64,000 bases of DNA, from NCBI GenBank assembly GCA_037974665.1, contig CM075775.1, positions 41,752,152 through 41,816,151 of the forward strand. Reading direction: 5' to 3'. Below, in pieces: positions 48,913-61,244 of the stretch. The notes beneath the pieces were generated by a model. It saw nothing but the letters and a program-made list of their open reading frames with translations, was not told the DNA's origin and searched no databases. The stretch is from Ehretia macrophylla. Taxonomy: Eukaryota; Streptophyta; Magnoliopsida; Boraginales; Ehretiaceae. The position numbers and the translations under genes were made by a program. How positions within the stretch are numbered: the first letter of the stretch is position 1; the number at the start of each line of letters is the position of its first letter.

Positions 48913-50214
48913 ATGGCTGGCCCTAGTACCCGCAATTCCAATAGGAGCGATGAGCCTCGAGAAACCAGAGATGCTCATTAAACTAATCCCTGCATGGCCA
49001 TATTTAACATGATGGCGAATGCTATGGATCGCATGTCGCGAGTAATAGAACATCAAGATGCATGTGAAGCAACCCACAACAACAACAACGGGAATGGTGG
49101 TAACAATGGTAGAAACAGCAGAATGCGGGAGTTCCTTGACTTTCACCCGTCCAAATTCTACGGGGAAGCTGATGATGAAAAGGAAGAGGCTTGGCTGTCT
49201 GAGATTGAAAGGATTTTCAGGCCACTTGACTATACTGATGAAGAAAAGATCAAGTTCGTTGTGTTTCTATTGCACAGGGATGCTGAGCATTGGTGGCATA
49301 CTATGGAGGCACTTTGGGAAACTGATCATACACCTCGCTTGTGGGGTAATTTCGTTAAGGCATTCAAGGATAAATACGTACCTGCAGTTTCCAGGCAGAG
49401 GCAAATTGAAGAATTCATGCACTTGAACCAAGGTAACATGACGGTGGCTCAGTATGAGGCTCGCTTTGACAGACTATCCCGTTATGCTCAATACATGGTC
49501 AGTACCCTTGAGGCGAAGATGTGGAAATTTATGAATGGATTGAGGCCAGAAATTCAGGATCAGTTGGCTTCACATGACTTTACTACCTATTCTGGTCTTC
49601 TTGCTACTATTTCCCGAGTTGAGAAAAGAAAACTTGATAGAGTCGGTTCAAGTCAACCAAACAAGAAACCTTACCAGCCTCAAGGGCAACAAAGAAAATT
49701 CCAGACTCATAGTCGCAGTCAGGGCCAGAGCCAGAATAGACCAGTCAGCAACCGTGGCCCGTCTAAAGCACCATCAGCCTCTTCCACCTGTGGATCTACA
49801 GGTAGTTCACCTGCTACTCAGTCTATCAACTGTTCTTACTATGACAAGAAGGGTTACACCGAGGCCCAGTGCTGGAAGAAGTCAGGACGATGGATGCGGT
49901 GTGGCAGTGATAAGCATCAGATCAAGGATTGCCCTAAATGGCAAGGAGGACAAAATCAGAATAAACCAGCTGGTAGAGGCAAGACTCCAATTCCTAGAAT
50001 TCAGGCCCGAGCTTATGCTATTGAGTGCGAGGAGCTTCCTGAGGAGACTGCTGTTGTTGAAGGTACATTCTTGATACTGAATCAACCTGTTAGGGTGTTA
50101 ATTGATCCAGGTGCTACTCATTCCTTTATTACTCCCTTATGTGTGCAACGTGTGAAATTACAAGTTGAATGTTTGCCTTACGAAGTAGAAGTCAGTACTC
50201 CGATAGGGTTCTAA
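48913..50214 (+). pseudogene. gag-protease, inactivated
   Basis: The start ATG at 48913 is followed by 22 codons and a TAA at 48979-48981. The same frame reopens and runs to a TAA at 50212-50214. The capsid region (Retrotrans_gag type, with KEEAWLSEIERIF and AQYEARFDRLSRYAQ) covers roughly 49140-49520. A Ser/Gln-rich linker follows, then two zinc-knuckle-like stretches (about 49829-49935) in which key Cys and His positions are replaced by Tyr or Trp. The protease active-site word reads IDPGATHSF (50101-50127), with Pro where Ser is usual. Gag packages element RNA and protease processes the polyprotein. This copy should do neither. Confidence 0.9.
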
Positions 50215-51385
50215 ACTCGTTACTAGCTCAGCTTGTAAAGCATGTAAAATCCAAATTAAGGATAGGGAATTCTCAGCCAATCTTATAGTGTTACCCTTTC
50301 GAGACTATGAAGTCATCTTAGGAATGGACTGGTTGGCAAAGCATCATGCCCAACTAGATTGCCAGATGAAGATTGTAACATTCCAGATACCTGGTCAACC
50401 AACATTAGAGGTAATGGGTTGAAAAGACTTCACCAGGAGTTCCATCATTTCGTCTACGAAAGCAGTGAAGTCCTTGAGAAAAGGGTATAGTGGATACTTA
50501 GCTTACCTCATCAACAAGCCAACGGACAAAGCTAGGTTGGAGGAGATGCCAGTGATTAAAGATTATGCTGACGTGTTTCTAGAAGAATTACCCGGTTTAC
50601 CCCTGGATCGGGAAATCGAGTTTGTAATAGAAGTACTACCTGGCACCCAGCCAATATCTAAAGCTCCCTATCGTATGGCACCAGCCGAGCTACAAGAATT
50701 GAAGGACCAATTGCAAGGATTATTGAAGAAGGGGTTTGTTCAACCGAGTTCTTCTCGGTGGGGTGCACCAGTCCTATTTGTAAAGAAAAAAGACAGAACG
50801 TTGAGATTATGCATCGATTACCGAGGATTGAATCAAGTGACCATCAAGAATAAATACCCACTTCCATTGATCGATGAGTTGTTTAACCAATTTCAAGCAG
50901 CTAAAGTGTATTCAAAACTCAACTTGAGACAAGGGTATTATCAGCTACGGATCAAAAAGGAGGATGTACCTAAATCGGCTTTCAGGACTAGATATGGGTA
51001 CTATGAGTTTGTGGTGATGCCATTTGGGCTAACTAATGCCCCTGCAGCTTTTATGGACTTGCTGCACAGGGTGTTTCAACCCTATTTGGACCAATTTGTG
51101 GTGATCTTTATTGATGATATTTTGGTATACTCAAAATCTGAGGGTGAGCATGAACAACATCTGCGATTGGTATTGCAAAAACTTCGGGAGCATCAATTGT
51201 ATGCAAAGTTTAGAAAATGCGAATTTTGGTTGTGGCAGATTGCATTCTTGGGGCACATTATATCCCAAGAGGGAATAGCGGTGGACCCATCAAAGATAGA
51301 AGCGGTGATGTCTTGGAAGAAGCCGAAAAATGTTACGGAGGTTCGGAGTTTTCTTGGTTTAGCCGGCTATTATCAGAGGTCGTGA
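50215..51385 (+). pseudogene. pol: protease tail and reverse transcriptase, inactivated
   Basis: After the stop at 50214 the coding similarity continues in another frame, including an ILGMDWLAKHHAQ word at about 50317-50355, until a TGA at 50420-50422. From there RT is open to 51385. It has [21 protein letters not shown] and the catalytic FIDD (about 51108-51119). A one-base loss after YYQR near 51380 shifts the frame into a TGA. It aligns closely with the RT of the minus-strand element at 1639-4809. Confidence 0.9.
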
Positions 51386-52353
51386 AGGATTTCTCAAATA
51401 TTGCAGGACCGCTTACAAAGCTCACTTAGAAGAAAACAAAGTTCATGTGGGATGACAAGTGCGAGAACATCATTCAAGAATTGAAGAAAAGATTGACAAC
51501 CGCACCTGTTCTTGCATTGCCTGAAGGGAGTCAAGGCTTTGTGATCTATAGCGATGCTTTTAAAGAAGGACTGGGTTGTGTACTGATGCAGAATGGTAGA
51601 GTGATTGCATATGCTTCTAGGAAACCGAAGCTGTATGAATTAAATTACCTGATGCATGATTTGGAGTTAGCAGCTATTGTGTTTGCACTCAAGAAATGGA
51701 GGCACTATCTGTGGGGAAACAAGTTTGAGGTGTTTACTGATCACAAGAGCTTGAAGTACTTGTTCTCACAAAAAGAGTTGAACATGAGGCAAAGACGGTG
51801 GATGGAGCTCTTGGATGATTATAATTGCATAATCAATTATGTGCCCAGTAAAGCGAATGTGGTAGCAAATGCCTTAAGCCGGAAGGCAGCCATGGCAAAA
51901 TTGGAGGTTAAGGTGTGGGAGATGTTAGAAGAAGCATTTATGTGGAAACCACAATCGACTCAAAAAGGGTTACTATTTACCACTGCACAAGTTCAATCAA
52001 CCCTATTGTTTGAGATTCGAGAGGCCCAACAGAAGGACCAACAGTTTCAGAAGATTAAGGAAAGCAACAGAGATTTCAAGTTTCATGATGATGGTATTTG
52101 GAGGTTTAGGAGTCGAATTTATATTCCTAATGACCCAGAGTTGAAAAAGAAGATTCTTGAAGAAGCCCATAACTCGAGATACGCCATACACCCCGGCAGA
52201 ACAAAGATGTACCGGGATTTGAAGCAACACTATTGGTGGAATAACATGAAGAGAGAGATTGCGGAGTTTGTGGCACGGTGTTTAACTTGTCAGAGAGTCA
52301 AAGCAGAACATCAACGACCGGCAGGTTTACTACAACCGTTGGAAATTCCCTAA
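51386..52353 (+). pseudogene. pol: RNase H and integrase N-terminus, inactivated
   Basis: After the frameshift the frame meets a TAG at 51427-51429 and is then open to a TAA at 52351-52353. It shows the RNase H region ([27 protein letters not shown]) and the integrase zinc-finger words HNSRYAIHPG and CLTCQRVK. The RNase H word reads YSDAF where the left-hand copy has YSDAS. Confidence 0.88.
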
Positions 52354-53425
52354 TGGAAATGGGAACATATAACTATGGACTTTGTCATGGACCTACCCAG
52401 GTCACAAAAGGGTCATGACGTCGTTTGGGTCATAGTGGATAGATTGACTAAGTCAGCACACTTCTTACCGATGAACAAGGAGGATAGTCCTGAGAAACTA
52501 GGAGATATGTATGTAGCGGACATAGTAAGGCTACATGGGATGACTGTTAGTATCGTGTCGGATAGGGATCCTCATATTACTTCCCGATTTTGGAAGAGAT
52601 TACAAGAAGCTTTGGGGATGAAGTTGAGTTTTACTACAGCTTATCATCCTCAGACTGATGGACAATCTAAGAGAACTATTCAGATTCTGAAGGATATGCT
52701 GAGGGCATGTGTTCTAGACTTCAGAAAAGGTTGGGAGAAGTATCTGCCTCTAGCGGAGTTCGCTTATAATAACAGCTATTAGTCCACTATTGGGATGGCC
52801 CCATTTGAAGCATTGTATGGACGTAAGTGTCAATCCCCAATTTACTGGGATGAGGTACGTGAGATGAAGACTTTTGACCCGACCCTGCTACCAGAACTTA
52901 TGAAGACTGTTGATAATGTCCATCTCATCTGAAAACGGATGCTTACCGCCCAAAGCAGGTAGAAAAGTTATGCAGACCGACGGAGACGGAATTTGGAGTT
53001 TGAGGTCGGCACAAGGTGTTCTTGAAATTATCACCTCGGAGGGGACTGATTAACATGGCAAGGGTGGAAAGTTGAGCCCGAGGTTTGTAGGACCATTTGG
53101 GATAATTGAGAAGGTTGGCAAATTGGCGTATCGTCTGGAACTACCCCAAAACCTCTCCAATATTCATGATGTCTTCCATGTCTCAATGCTACGGAAGTAT
53201 CACCCTGATCCATCACACATCTTGGAGCCAGTGTCGTTGCAGCTTCGAGAGAACTTGTCTTACAAAGAAAAGCCTATTCGAATTCTAGACGAACAAAATC
53301 GGGAATTGCACAACAAGTCGATACCGATGGTGAAAGTGCTGTGGGACCACCATGGAGTAGAAGAAGCAACGTGGGAAAGGCGAGACCAGATGGAGCAACA
53401 GTATCTGGCATTATTTCAAAGATAA
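52354..53425 (+). pseudogene. pol: integrase core and chromovirus C-terminus, inactivated
   Basis: The integrase core begins after the TAA with [10 protein letters not shown] and contains IVSDRDPHI and [13 protein letters not shown]. At the third catalytic position the word reads QSKRT where the left-hand copy has QSERT, so the catalytic Glu is lost. In-frame stops lie at 52780-52782 (TAG), 52930-52932 (TGA) and 52960-52962 (TAG), followed by a frameshift near 53010. The C-terminal part is open in 53072-53425 and ends in VKVLWDHHGVEEATWE, the chromovirus tail motif. Confidence 0.88.
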
Positions 53426-53452
53426 TATTGAATTTCGGGATGAAATTCTTTT

Positions 53453-53465
53453 AAAGAGGGGAGGA
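53453..53465 (+). other. Polypurine tract of the full-length element
   Basis: AAAGAGGGGAGGA directly precedes the 3' LTR, the expected plus-strand primer site. Confidence 0.88.
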
Positions 53466-56400
53466 TGTGAGGCCTGACCTCGATTTGCGTGCGATACCGC
53501 ATTTCGTGTCCCCTAACCTTGAATTGCGTGCCTTGACCTAGGTCTGTGAGTCGTGTCTTGATTTACGTGCATTCCTTTAGAGTTGTGTGCATTTACTTGG
53601 AATACGTGTATTCATCTCGTAGTTCATGTCTTATCTCGTAGTGTGTGCCCTAGACCTAGGAAAATGTGCCTACATGCTAATCAAGAAAGCATCCTACACA
53701 AAGCACTAGACTAAAAATAATCCTACGAACTCTACTAACTAATATTCTAATCCTAAGTCAATGCACTAAAAGACAAAACGCTAAACACTAGACATTCATT
53801 ATTCTTTATTCTTTATTCTTTTGCAAAACCCATGCACCTACAATAAAATAAAGCTCAAAACATAACAAAAATTCAGAATTGAACCTTACCTTGGCCGACC
53901 ATGTGAAGACTTTTGACATGCTTTGCAATTTCAAAAATCAAACCTAGACATTCTATGACACAATGCATTAAAAAAATGACCTAACATCCTACCCAATGCT
54001 CCACATTCTCGGCCACATCACCAAGACATGCCAAAAAATTCAAACATGCTCAATAGATGACACAAAATCAGAATTTTAGTAGCTCAAGGCCAACTCACTC
54101 ACACACAAACACCAAACTCTCTCAACATCCTCTCAAGCTCTCATTTCTCTCTATCTCTCGGCCTAGGCTTCTTGAAGCACTTCCATAGCTCAAACTCTCA
54201 TTCTAAGGTTCTCCTAGGCACTCAATGACTCTAGGGAACTCAACCATAGCAAGCAAAGCAAGAAAAGATGCATGCAAGCTCATAGAACTATTCATTTCGG
54301 CCCTAGGTATGTTTTGATGGCTTTTCTTTCATTTCCTTTTGTTCTAACCACATGCACATACTAAGAACATGATAACTAAGCTAGGAAATTAAAGAACATC
54401 AAGCTATCTCTCGGTCAAGCAAGGAAAGAAGATCCTTTTGTGCATTTTGAAGACCATTTGTGCATCCTCATCTATTAACTTGCTAAGGTGAGGGTTAAAA
54501 CTCTTTTAAAAGCTTTCAAAAATCACATACATGCCTTCATATGACTTTATTTACCTCTGTAGTTGTTGTATATGTGTGTATATGATCTTATATGACCATG
54601 CATAGCTAGATTTTTGGCTAGAACTTGAAGATAGGTAATAGTTGAGTAGCTGGCAGATTTCTGACTTGGTAGAGCGAAGTGCATTTGGCCTTGTAAATGA
54701 TGTTGAAAATGCTTGAAAATTGGAAGGTGACTAGTTTTTCCAGTTTGAGCATTTTTCGTAGAAATAGGCCTAGGCCAATTCTGACTCTAAGGCCTCCAAA
54801 ATGGCAAAATATCGAAAGGTATCTAAATCTGGAAAAAAATTGGAAAGTTGAAGTAGAATCTGGCAGCCTTCTGACCTTGTAGAATGAAACTGTTTTAGTC
54901 TAGCAAATGATGTCAAAAATGCATGAAAATTGGTATATTGCTAGATTTTGCAGGTCTGGAAATTTTTGTCAGAAATAGACCAAAGCCAATTATGATTCTA
55001 AGACCCTCAAAATTGGCAAAAATCATAATGTGTCTAAAACTGGACAGTTTTGCGTAGTCTCACGGTTTTGGCCATAACTCCTAAGCCCGAACTCCAAATG
55101 ATGTGAGGTTTGTTTCTGGATTTAAATCACTCATTAAGCTTTAATTTGAAATTGTTTCACTGGAATTGGAGATTGTTTGCTTGTCCAAATTGATCTTGGG
55201 AAACATACCATTGTAGTGACGTTTTTGTTTAGTTATATGCTTTGAAAAATGTTGTAACTTCTCTTGTGGTATTGAATGCTTGGGATTGTGGCACTTGGAT
55301 GTTGTGTGGACTATTTTGGATGATTGAGGATGTTTTAATTAATCGATGCATGACTTGCGTTTAATTATGTGACAACTTGTGGCTTAATCGCACGTGTAAG
55401 CATGAATTGACACCCTATTGACTATGAAAACTCGGTAAGTGTTGATCCTACGGTTATTGTGTCTAATTGTGTGATTAGTGGGCTGCCTAATAAATGTTAA
55501 GTATGCTTGAAATGGGTTAAGAGTTGCTTATGGTGCTTAGCAAACGAACCAACCCCGAGCACGGCCTAGAAAACCCTAATGGCCTCGTAGGTTCCCTAGT
55601 CATAAACCATTCTTTTGTGAATTATAAATGATGTTGAGGAAGGTTAATAGGCTGCCCGTAGTTGTCCTTATAGCCCTAAATGTGATTCCCGATGATTACA
55701 TGTTGATAAGAAGACTTTTCTTGCACCCAGTCTCATGTAAATGTCGTTGTATGCTTGTATAATCTTATTACTTGATTACGTGAACCCCGAAATGAGTTAT
55801 ATGACTTGATTTACATGTGTTACTTGGCTGCCCATTTAATATTCATATAACTCCATGTGTTTTACAAGCGAAATTGCATGTCAAAGCATGCCTCGTGTGT
55901 TTACTTGTCAACGTACGATCTTATAACTGCTCGGAGGCAACCTACTCTGTTGTCCTCCTAATGTGATATGTTAAATGTTATAAATGTGCATTGCATACAA
56001 GGTTGCAACCTTTCATTCTGGCATGGTAGCGTTTCATGCACACCAGGCGGCATCGGGCTTGCCGGTGCAACCGTGACTACCATGGTCCAATTCCCTCTCT
56101 CGCTTGGGGGCTAGACTTCCTCGGAGAGTTGGCTCATAGGATTTCGAGGTACATCCGGAGTACACCTATTTGGCATGATAAGTGGATGAATTGAAGTCGG
56201 CCGCAACAACTGTTATTGGAAATGAATTGAGAGCAAAAGCTCACCATATCCTTTTCACTATGTGATTAAGTACTCTCACTTGGTTCCTAGAGGACCTCGG
56301 GGAGGAAAGACGGATAATTGTGTTCGTTTATATTTATATTATGTTATAAACTTACTTGTGTTATATGTCATGCTTTCAAAGGGGTTTTTCATAGTTTAAC

Positions 56401-57175
56401 CGGAAAAAGGGTTTTCAAAACATATTTCTCGTTCCCCCTCACTGAGTTCATAAGGACTCACCCTCTTTTATCATCACAGATGAAGAAGATCAGGAACAGG
56501 TACCCGAGGATAACGTGCCTATTGATGACTCCTTGGTGTGATTGCCTGCCCTACGTGCCTTACTTGACTGTGGGTATTTTGTGAATGATATGTTTGTTTT
56601 GAAGACTATCTCTTATGTTATTTGTCGTTGTTATTGTAAATGACCCCGTTGTAATTTGGGGTCTAATTTTGGCTTGTACTGACTATGACTAGATGACGCT
56701 CTCTTGTGAGTTGCTATTACTGTTTTGATTTAGTAACTACCATAGGCAACTCAATCACTAGGTGAAGAAATCAATGATGTAACTCTATCTAATTCCACCT
56801 AGGTAGTCAATAGTATGCTAAGATTAGCAGGTACTTGTGTAACAAGAATTCAACAAATAAATGGGACATAGTTATCATGCTAGGTTATTAATCAAACGAG
56901 ACTTTCAAGATAACTAGTAGGCATATTGGTTGGTGATGGATAGTAATCTTAGTTGGAATCGAATCTGGGATTGAAAGTTCTGAGGCGTTTAGAAAATTAG
57001 GTCCAACTAAAGAGCCTAATTACAGCTGTTATGCAGCCTGTTTCCTGAAATTTTTTTGGAGTTCTAGTCTAACAGATAAGCTTAACCTTCGTTAACCGGT
57101 TATAGTCGTAAAAGAACGCGAACGATTAGATCATACCCTAGTCTAACCTCCATAGGTCGGGTTGGGGGCGTGACA
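53466..57175 (+). repeat. 3' LTR of the full-length element
   Basis: 3710 bp, TGTGAGGCC to GGGCGTGACA. It has the LTR-start minisatellite (53470-53690), a short ATTCTTT microsatellite near 53798-53822, the GC-rich block at about 56030-56110, and CTGAGTTCATAAGGACTCAC at 56442-56461. Small frames inside it are not conserved genes. Confidence 0.92.
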
Positions 57176-57180
57176 TCCCA

Positions 57181-57261
57181 TCAGAACTTTGAAGTTAAGC
57201 ATGCTTGGGTGAGAGTAGTACTAGGATGGGTAACCCCTTGGGAAGTCCAAGTGTTGTACCC
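57181..57261 (+). pseudogene. 5S rRNA gene copy 23, 3' part
   Basis: The remaining 81 nt of the split 5S gene, starting TCAGAACTTTGAAG after the duplicated TCCCA. Together with 42461-42497 the pieces account for exactly 118 nt. The C box reads GGGTAACC as in copies 6 and 15. Confidence 0.92.
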
Positions 57262-57822
57262 ATATTTTCTGTTTTTTTGCCCATTTTATCCTTGCCAAGA
57301 TGCTTTATCCATCACATTTATATTCTCGAGTATGACGGAATCTTCGGCAAGACAACTTCGCTTCGCGTAGAGGCTGGGCTCATAAATCGAGGACGTAGGG
57401 CCTGTGACCAGGTCTTCGTCGCACCGGTCCACATAACTTTTGATCTGTAAAGAGTTATGCGGCGCACGGCATACCGTTAGAAAGCTCTCCGGGAGCTATA
57501 CAACGGGGGTAGCAAGCCAGCATAGCTGGTCCTTTTTTCAGTAACCAAAATCAAACGTTTTCATCAATATTGGGCCACTTTTCTTCTTTTTGTACTGTTT
57601 TTTAGGCCCTGGTCGTTCGTCATGAGCGGCGAAAAGGACGAGAACCCAACTCACAGAACATTGGAGGGTTCTACAACTTGTTGATATCATGTCTTGTGGT
57701 GATGCTGCGTTGTTGAAGCAGATGGGCTGTCGATAAGCCCAATGGGCCTTTTGAATAGTTCGTTTCTCTTGTCTGGGACTGTGAACCGTCAACATATAAG
57801 GGCTTTCCACCATCAACATGAC

Positions 57823-57940
57823 GGGTGCGATCACACCAATAGCAATGCTCTGGATCCCATCGGAACTCCGAAGTTAAGAGTGCTTGGGGAATAATAGTAC
57901 TAGGATGGGTGACCCCTTGGGAAGACCTCGTGTTGCACCT
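57823..57940 (+). rRNA. 5S rRNA gene copy 24 (degenerate)
   Basis: 118 nt, with CACACCAATAGCAATGCTC, AAGAGTGCTTGGGGAATAAT and AAGACCTCG. Counterpart of copy 7. The A-box region is altered, so function is doubtful. Confidence 0.84.
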
Positions 57941-58503
57941 CCCTTTTCCTCTTTTTTTTGCCCAGTTTAGTCGTTCCAAGATGCTTTATCAATCACATTT
58001 ATATTCTCGAGTCCCAGGGCATCTTGCGCAAGATAACTTCACTTTGCGTGGAGGTTGGGCCCACAAATTGAGGACGTGGGGCCTGTGACCAGGTCACCGT
58101 CGCTCCGTTGACTATAACTTTTGATCCAGAAGGAGTTATGCGGCAAACAACATACCGTTGGAAAGCTCTCCAGGAGCTCTACGACGGGGGCAGCTAGCCT
58201 GCTCGGCTGTGCCTTTTTTCAGTAACCAAAATAGAAAGTTTTCATCAGTTTCGGGCCACTTTTCTTCTTTTTGCGCTATTTTTTAGGACCGGGTCATTCG
58301 TCGTGAGCCGCGAAAAGAACGAGAACCCAACTCATGGATTATTGGAGGGCTCAACAACACGTCAATATCACGTCTTGAGGTGATGTTGCATTGTTGAAGC
58401 AGATAGGCTATCAATAAGCCCAATGGGCCTTTTGAATGGTTCGTCTCTATTGGCTGGGACTGTCAACCGTCAACACACAAGGGCTTTGCACCATCAACAA
58501 GCT

Positions 58504-58618
58504 AGGTATGATCATACCAGCACTAATGCACCGGATCCCATCAGAACTCCGAAGTTAAGCGTGCTTGGGCGAGAATAGTACTAGGATGGGTGACACCTTA
58601 GGAAGTCGTGTTGCACCC
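58504..58618 (+). rRNA. 5S rRNA gene copy 25 (3-nt deletion)
   Basis: 115 nt, starting AGGTATGATC, with GAGAATAGTAC and GACACCTTAGGAAGTCGTG, where three bases (CCT) are missing before the end. Counterpart of copies 8 and 16. Confidence 0.86.
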
Positions 58619-58730
58619 CCTTTTTTTTTTTTGCCCTGTTTAGCCTTGCCAAGATGCTTTATCCATCACATTTATATTCTCGAGTCCCACGGTATCTTGG
58701 GCAAGACAACTTCGCTTCGCGTAGAGGCTG

Positions 58731-61226
58731 TGTGACACCCCAATCCCTCTCGAGACCGGGAGTTCTATCAATCAAACTAATCACAACCCAAACCAAACCC
58801 GGGCAAAATTTTCAGGAAAAACGGACGGAGTCTCCCCTGTTTATAGGGGAATTGCAAAACCTGTAATAGCTTATAAATGGACCACCACCATGTCCAACCA
58901 TACAAAACTTCCTCAAGGCCATCCGAGCCTCGGTTCTCAACAATTTAAACTCAGCAAATATACATACATTTCCAATTTAAAAACTAACCTATCTTTTCAT
59001 TTTGACAAGTACATTCAATTTAGGAAATTAAACCATACAAAGCTACTGCATAAAATAAACTATCATGCCATTCTAATTCTTTTCCTTTGGACATTACAGC
59101 CATGCATTGAAGTTAAGCTACATTAACTATATACATAATCTAACTTATCAAACCATTCCAACTACATAGCTAGATTTATATTACTTTTATTTTAACAATA
59201 ATTACATACAACATAAAAGCATACAACTTGACAACTTTGACAACTCAAGTTACATAGGCACTCAAGACAACTCTTTAAGCACGGACTTTCACGAAATCAC
59301 GAACTTTCCAGCTAACACGGCATTTCCTGAAATGTGGTGGTGAGGAGTGAGTATACACAACACGTATACTCAGTGAGGGCGAGACAGATATCGAATTGGA
59401 GAGAAAGAAGATCGTGCAATGCAAATAGGTACAATTAAGTAATACAATCAATAAAAGGCATTCAATATAAACAACAATACAATTAACAACTAAAGAAAGC
59501 ATTAACACAACCAATCAAAGCTATACCACACTTTGAAGGCTATGGTTCACTCGAGCGAGTAATGTACCGATCACGATTCTGATGACTTTAATGATGACAC
59601 GCCGGCCCAAACCACCTTATAACACCAGTTTGGAATACCCCGGAAGTATCCATCAATCCTACGACCCAAATCTCCCTGGGAGGCAACCCAAGCGAGAAAG
59701 GGAATAGCAGCGGAGCTAGAGCAACCAACACTGGCAACCCAAGGCTACCCAGAGAGGCCCATCACTCACGCGCGAGACACTATGCAATGCAAGACTCGAT
59801 ACAAGGCGATAAACAAGCGATAAAGCCACACGTGAAAGAATAACAAGGTAGGTTATTCTCGCACACAAAAGCAGCAATTGATAAGCAAATCAATCCAAAA
59901 CAACTCAAACAAGTATTTCAAGTAATTCTAAGCATTCTATAAGCATAAAGACAAGAAAACACACAAAAACACAAATCGGCCCCAACTATCAAAATGCTAC
60001 CATTTCCAAACGAGCCACGAGTTCTGGAAACCGACTTTTCCAACCCTCCTAGGTCACCATAAGGCACGTCTAAAGACCCCGAAACCTTACTTTACCCTAG
60101 AACTCATGCAAAGCCCCGATTTCCCCCTTTCTCATTTGAACTACAACTATAACAACCAAACACCCAACCAACGCCATAATCGCACCAAAAGTACTTCCAT
60201 GGCTTCCCGAAGCAATGCCAACACACAAAACGAGAAAACGCTAAAGTCGAACTAAACGACCCCGACTTTCCCAAAGGCTTAATTCTCATTTTTTTCACTA
60301 CGCAACCCAAACAAACCACACATTTTAGCATTCTAGCGTACCTAGCACATTTCTACATCAACAGAAAGCATAACAGCACAACTTTAATGTTTCAAGGTTT
60401 TACTATTCATAAAACACTATTCAATTAACAATTTAATTTGCAATCACACCATTTAACCGCAGAAAATGTTACAAAGCTATAAATACATGTTCTACAAATG
60501 CCAAGGAACATTCTAGAAGCATCAAATCGCTTTAAATAACGATCTACGGATAAATCTAAAAATTGACAAAGTTAACATACACAACGTATAAATGCGCAAA
60601 TAACGATGAAACCCTCACCTTAGACGCTCCTAGTCGCTAGGAAGACCTCGTAGAGTGCCTCGTAAACCACCCCGCACAAGCCCACGCGAAAGAACCAAGA
60701 TTTGAAGTTGAAATGTTCTTTTTGTTTTTCTCCTTCTTTTCCTCATGGTTTCAAGCCTTTTTCTCTCTGTTTTTTTCGTGCACATTCTGCTTATTTAAAA
60801 AAAAAATGTCAAGAAGTCAAAGGTCAAAATTCGGTCAACCCGCTAAACCAAAACTGCTATGCGCAACCTAACGAAAACGGCCATAACTTCTTCTAGAAAA
60901 CTCCAATTCACGAACGGTTTGAACCCTCATAAACTAGACTCATAGAGCTTTCCAACCATATATAATTTGCTACCTAACTCTTCCCCAATTGGTTCAGATT
61001 TAATTCCAAAGTTGACCCAAAATTTGACTAACTTAACGTTGCATTTTTTTATTTCTAATCCCAAGTTTGCCTTTTATTAAACATTTCAAAAATTTCCACC
61101 TTGTCCTACTTGGTGAATTTAGATGAAAAGTCAACTAGTTTGGTCAAAGAAGGTGAAAGGTCAATAAAATGCAATTTAAATGAACTTAAAATGCTATTGA
61201 ATACATGCCATGTTCGGGGTATCACA
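58731..61226 (-). repeat. 3' LTR of the right-hand element
   Basis: 2496 bp, TGTGACACCCC to GGTATCACA. It is nearly identical to 62968-64000 over their overlap, with scattered substitutions and one-base indels. It resembles 1-1601 over most of the shared length. Small minus-strand frames (59275-59514, 60104-60331) are repeated because the LTRs are repeated. Confidence 0.88.
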
Positions 61227-61227
61227 T

Positions 61228-61244
61228 CCTTCCCCCCTTAAAAC
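61228..61244 (-). other. Polypurine tract of the right-hand element
   Basis: CCTTCCCCCCTTAAAAC on the plus strand is a purine run on the minus strand, next to the inner end of the left LTR. Confidence 0.78.

Larger units (their letters stand above)
42498..57175 (+). mobile_element. Full-length Ty3/gypsy chromovirus (Tekay/Del-like) inserted in a 5S gene
   Basis: 14,678 bp with TGTGAGG...GTGACA ends and the 5-bp target duplication TCCCA. Order: 5' LTR (expanded by a nested solo LTR), initiator tRNA-Met primer site, gag, protease, RT, RNase H, integrase with a chromovirus-type C-terminus, polypurine tract, 3' LTR. The long LTRs (about 3.7 kb without the nested insert) and gene order fit the Tekay/Del lineage. 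The clade call is inference. The genes carry many stops and at least two frameshifts. In the first ~190 bp the two LTRs differ at about two dozen sites, mostly transitions, so this is not a recent insertion. Confidence 0.93.
28863..58730 (+). repeat. Higher-order repeat unit C (expanded by later insertions)
   Basis: It holds copies 18-20, a truncated forward LTR, a later solo LTR, copies 21-22, a reverse LTR, copy 23 (split by a 14.7-kb element), and copies 24-25. Without the two later insertions it is about 11.7 kb. It is cut off before the equivalent of copy 9 by the retrotransposon at 58731. Confidence 0.83.
57262..58730 (+). repeat. 5S rDNA block 8 (two repeats and spacer)
   Basis: Spacer, copies 24 and 25, and a partial spacer ending GTAGAGGCTG at 58730, where the right-hand retrotransposon begins. 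This is the right edge of the array in the window. Confidence 0.87.

Noticed and set aside
49058-50074. Overlapping frames at 49058-49426 and 49574-50074
   Set aside because: They are out-of-frame shadows of gag, whose translation in the main frame shows recognisable capsid and nucleocapsid sequence.
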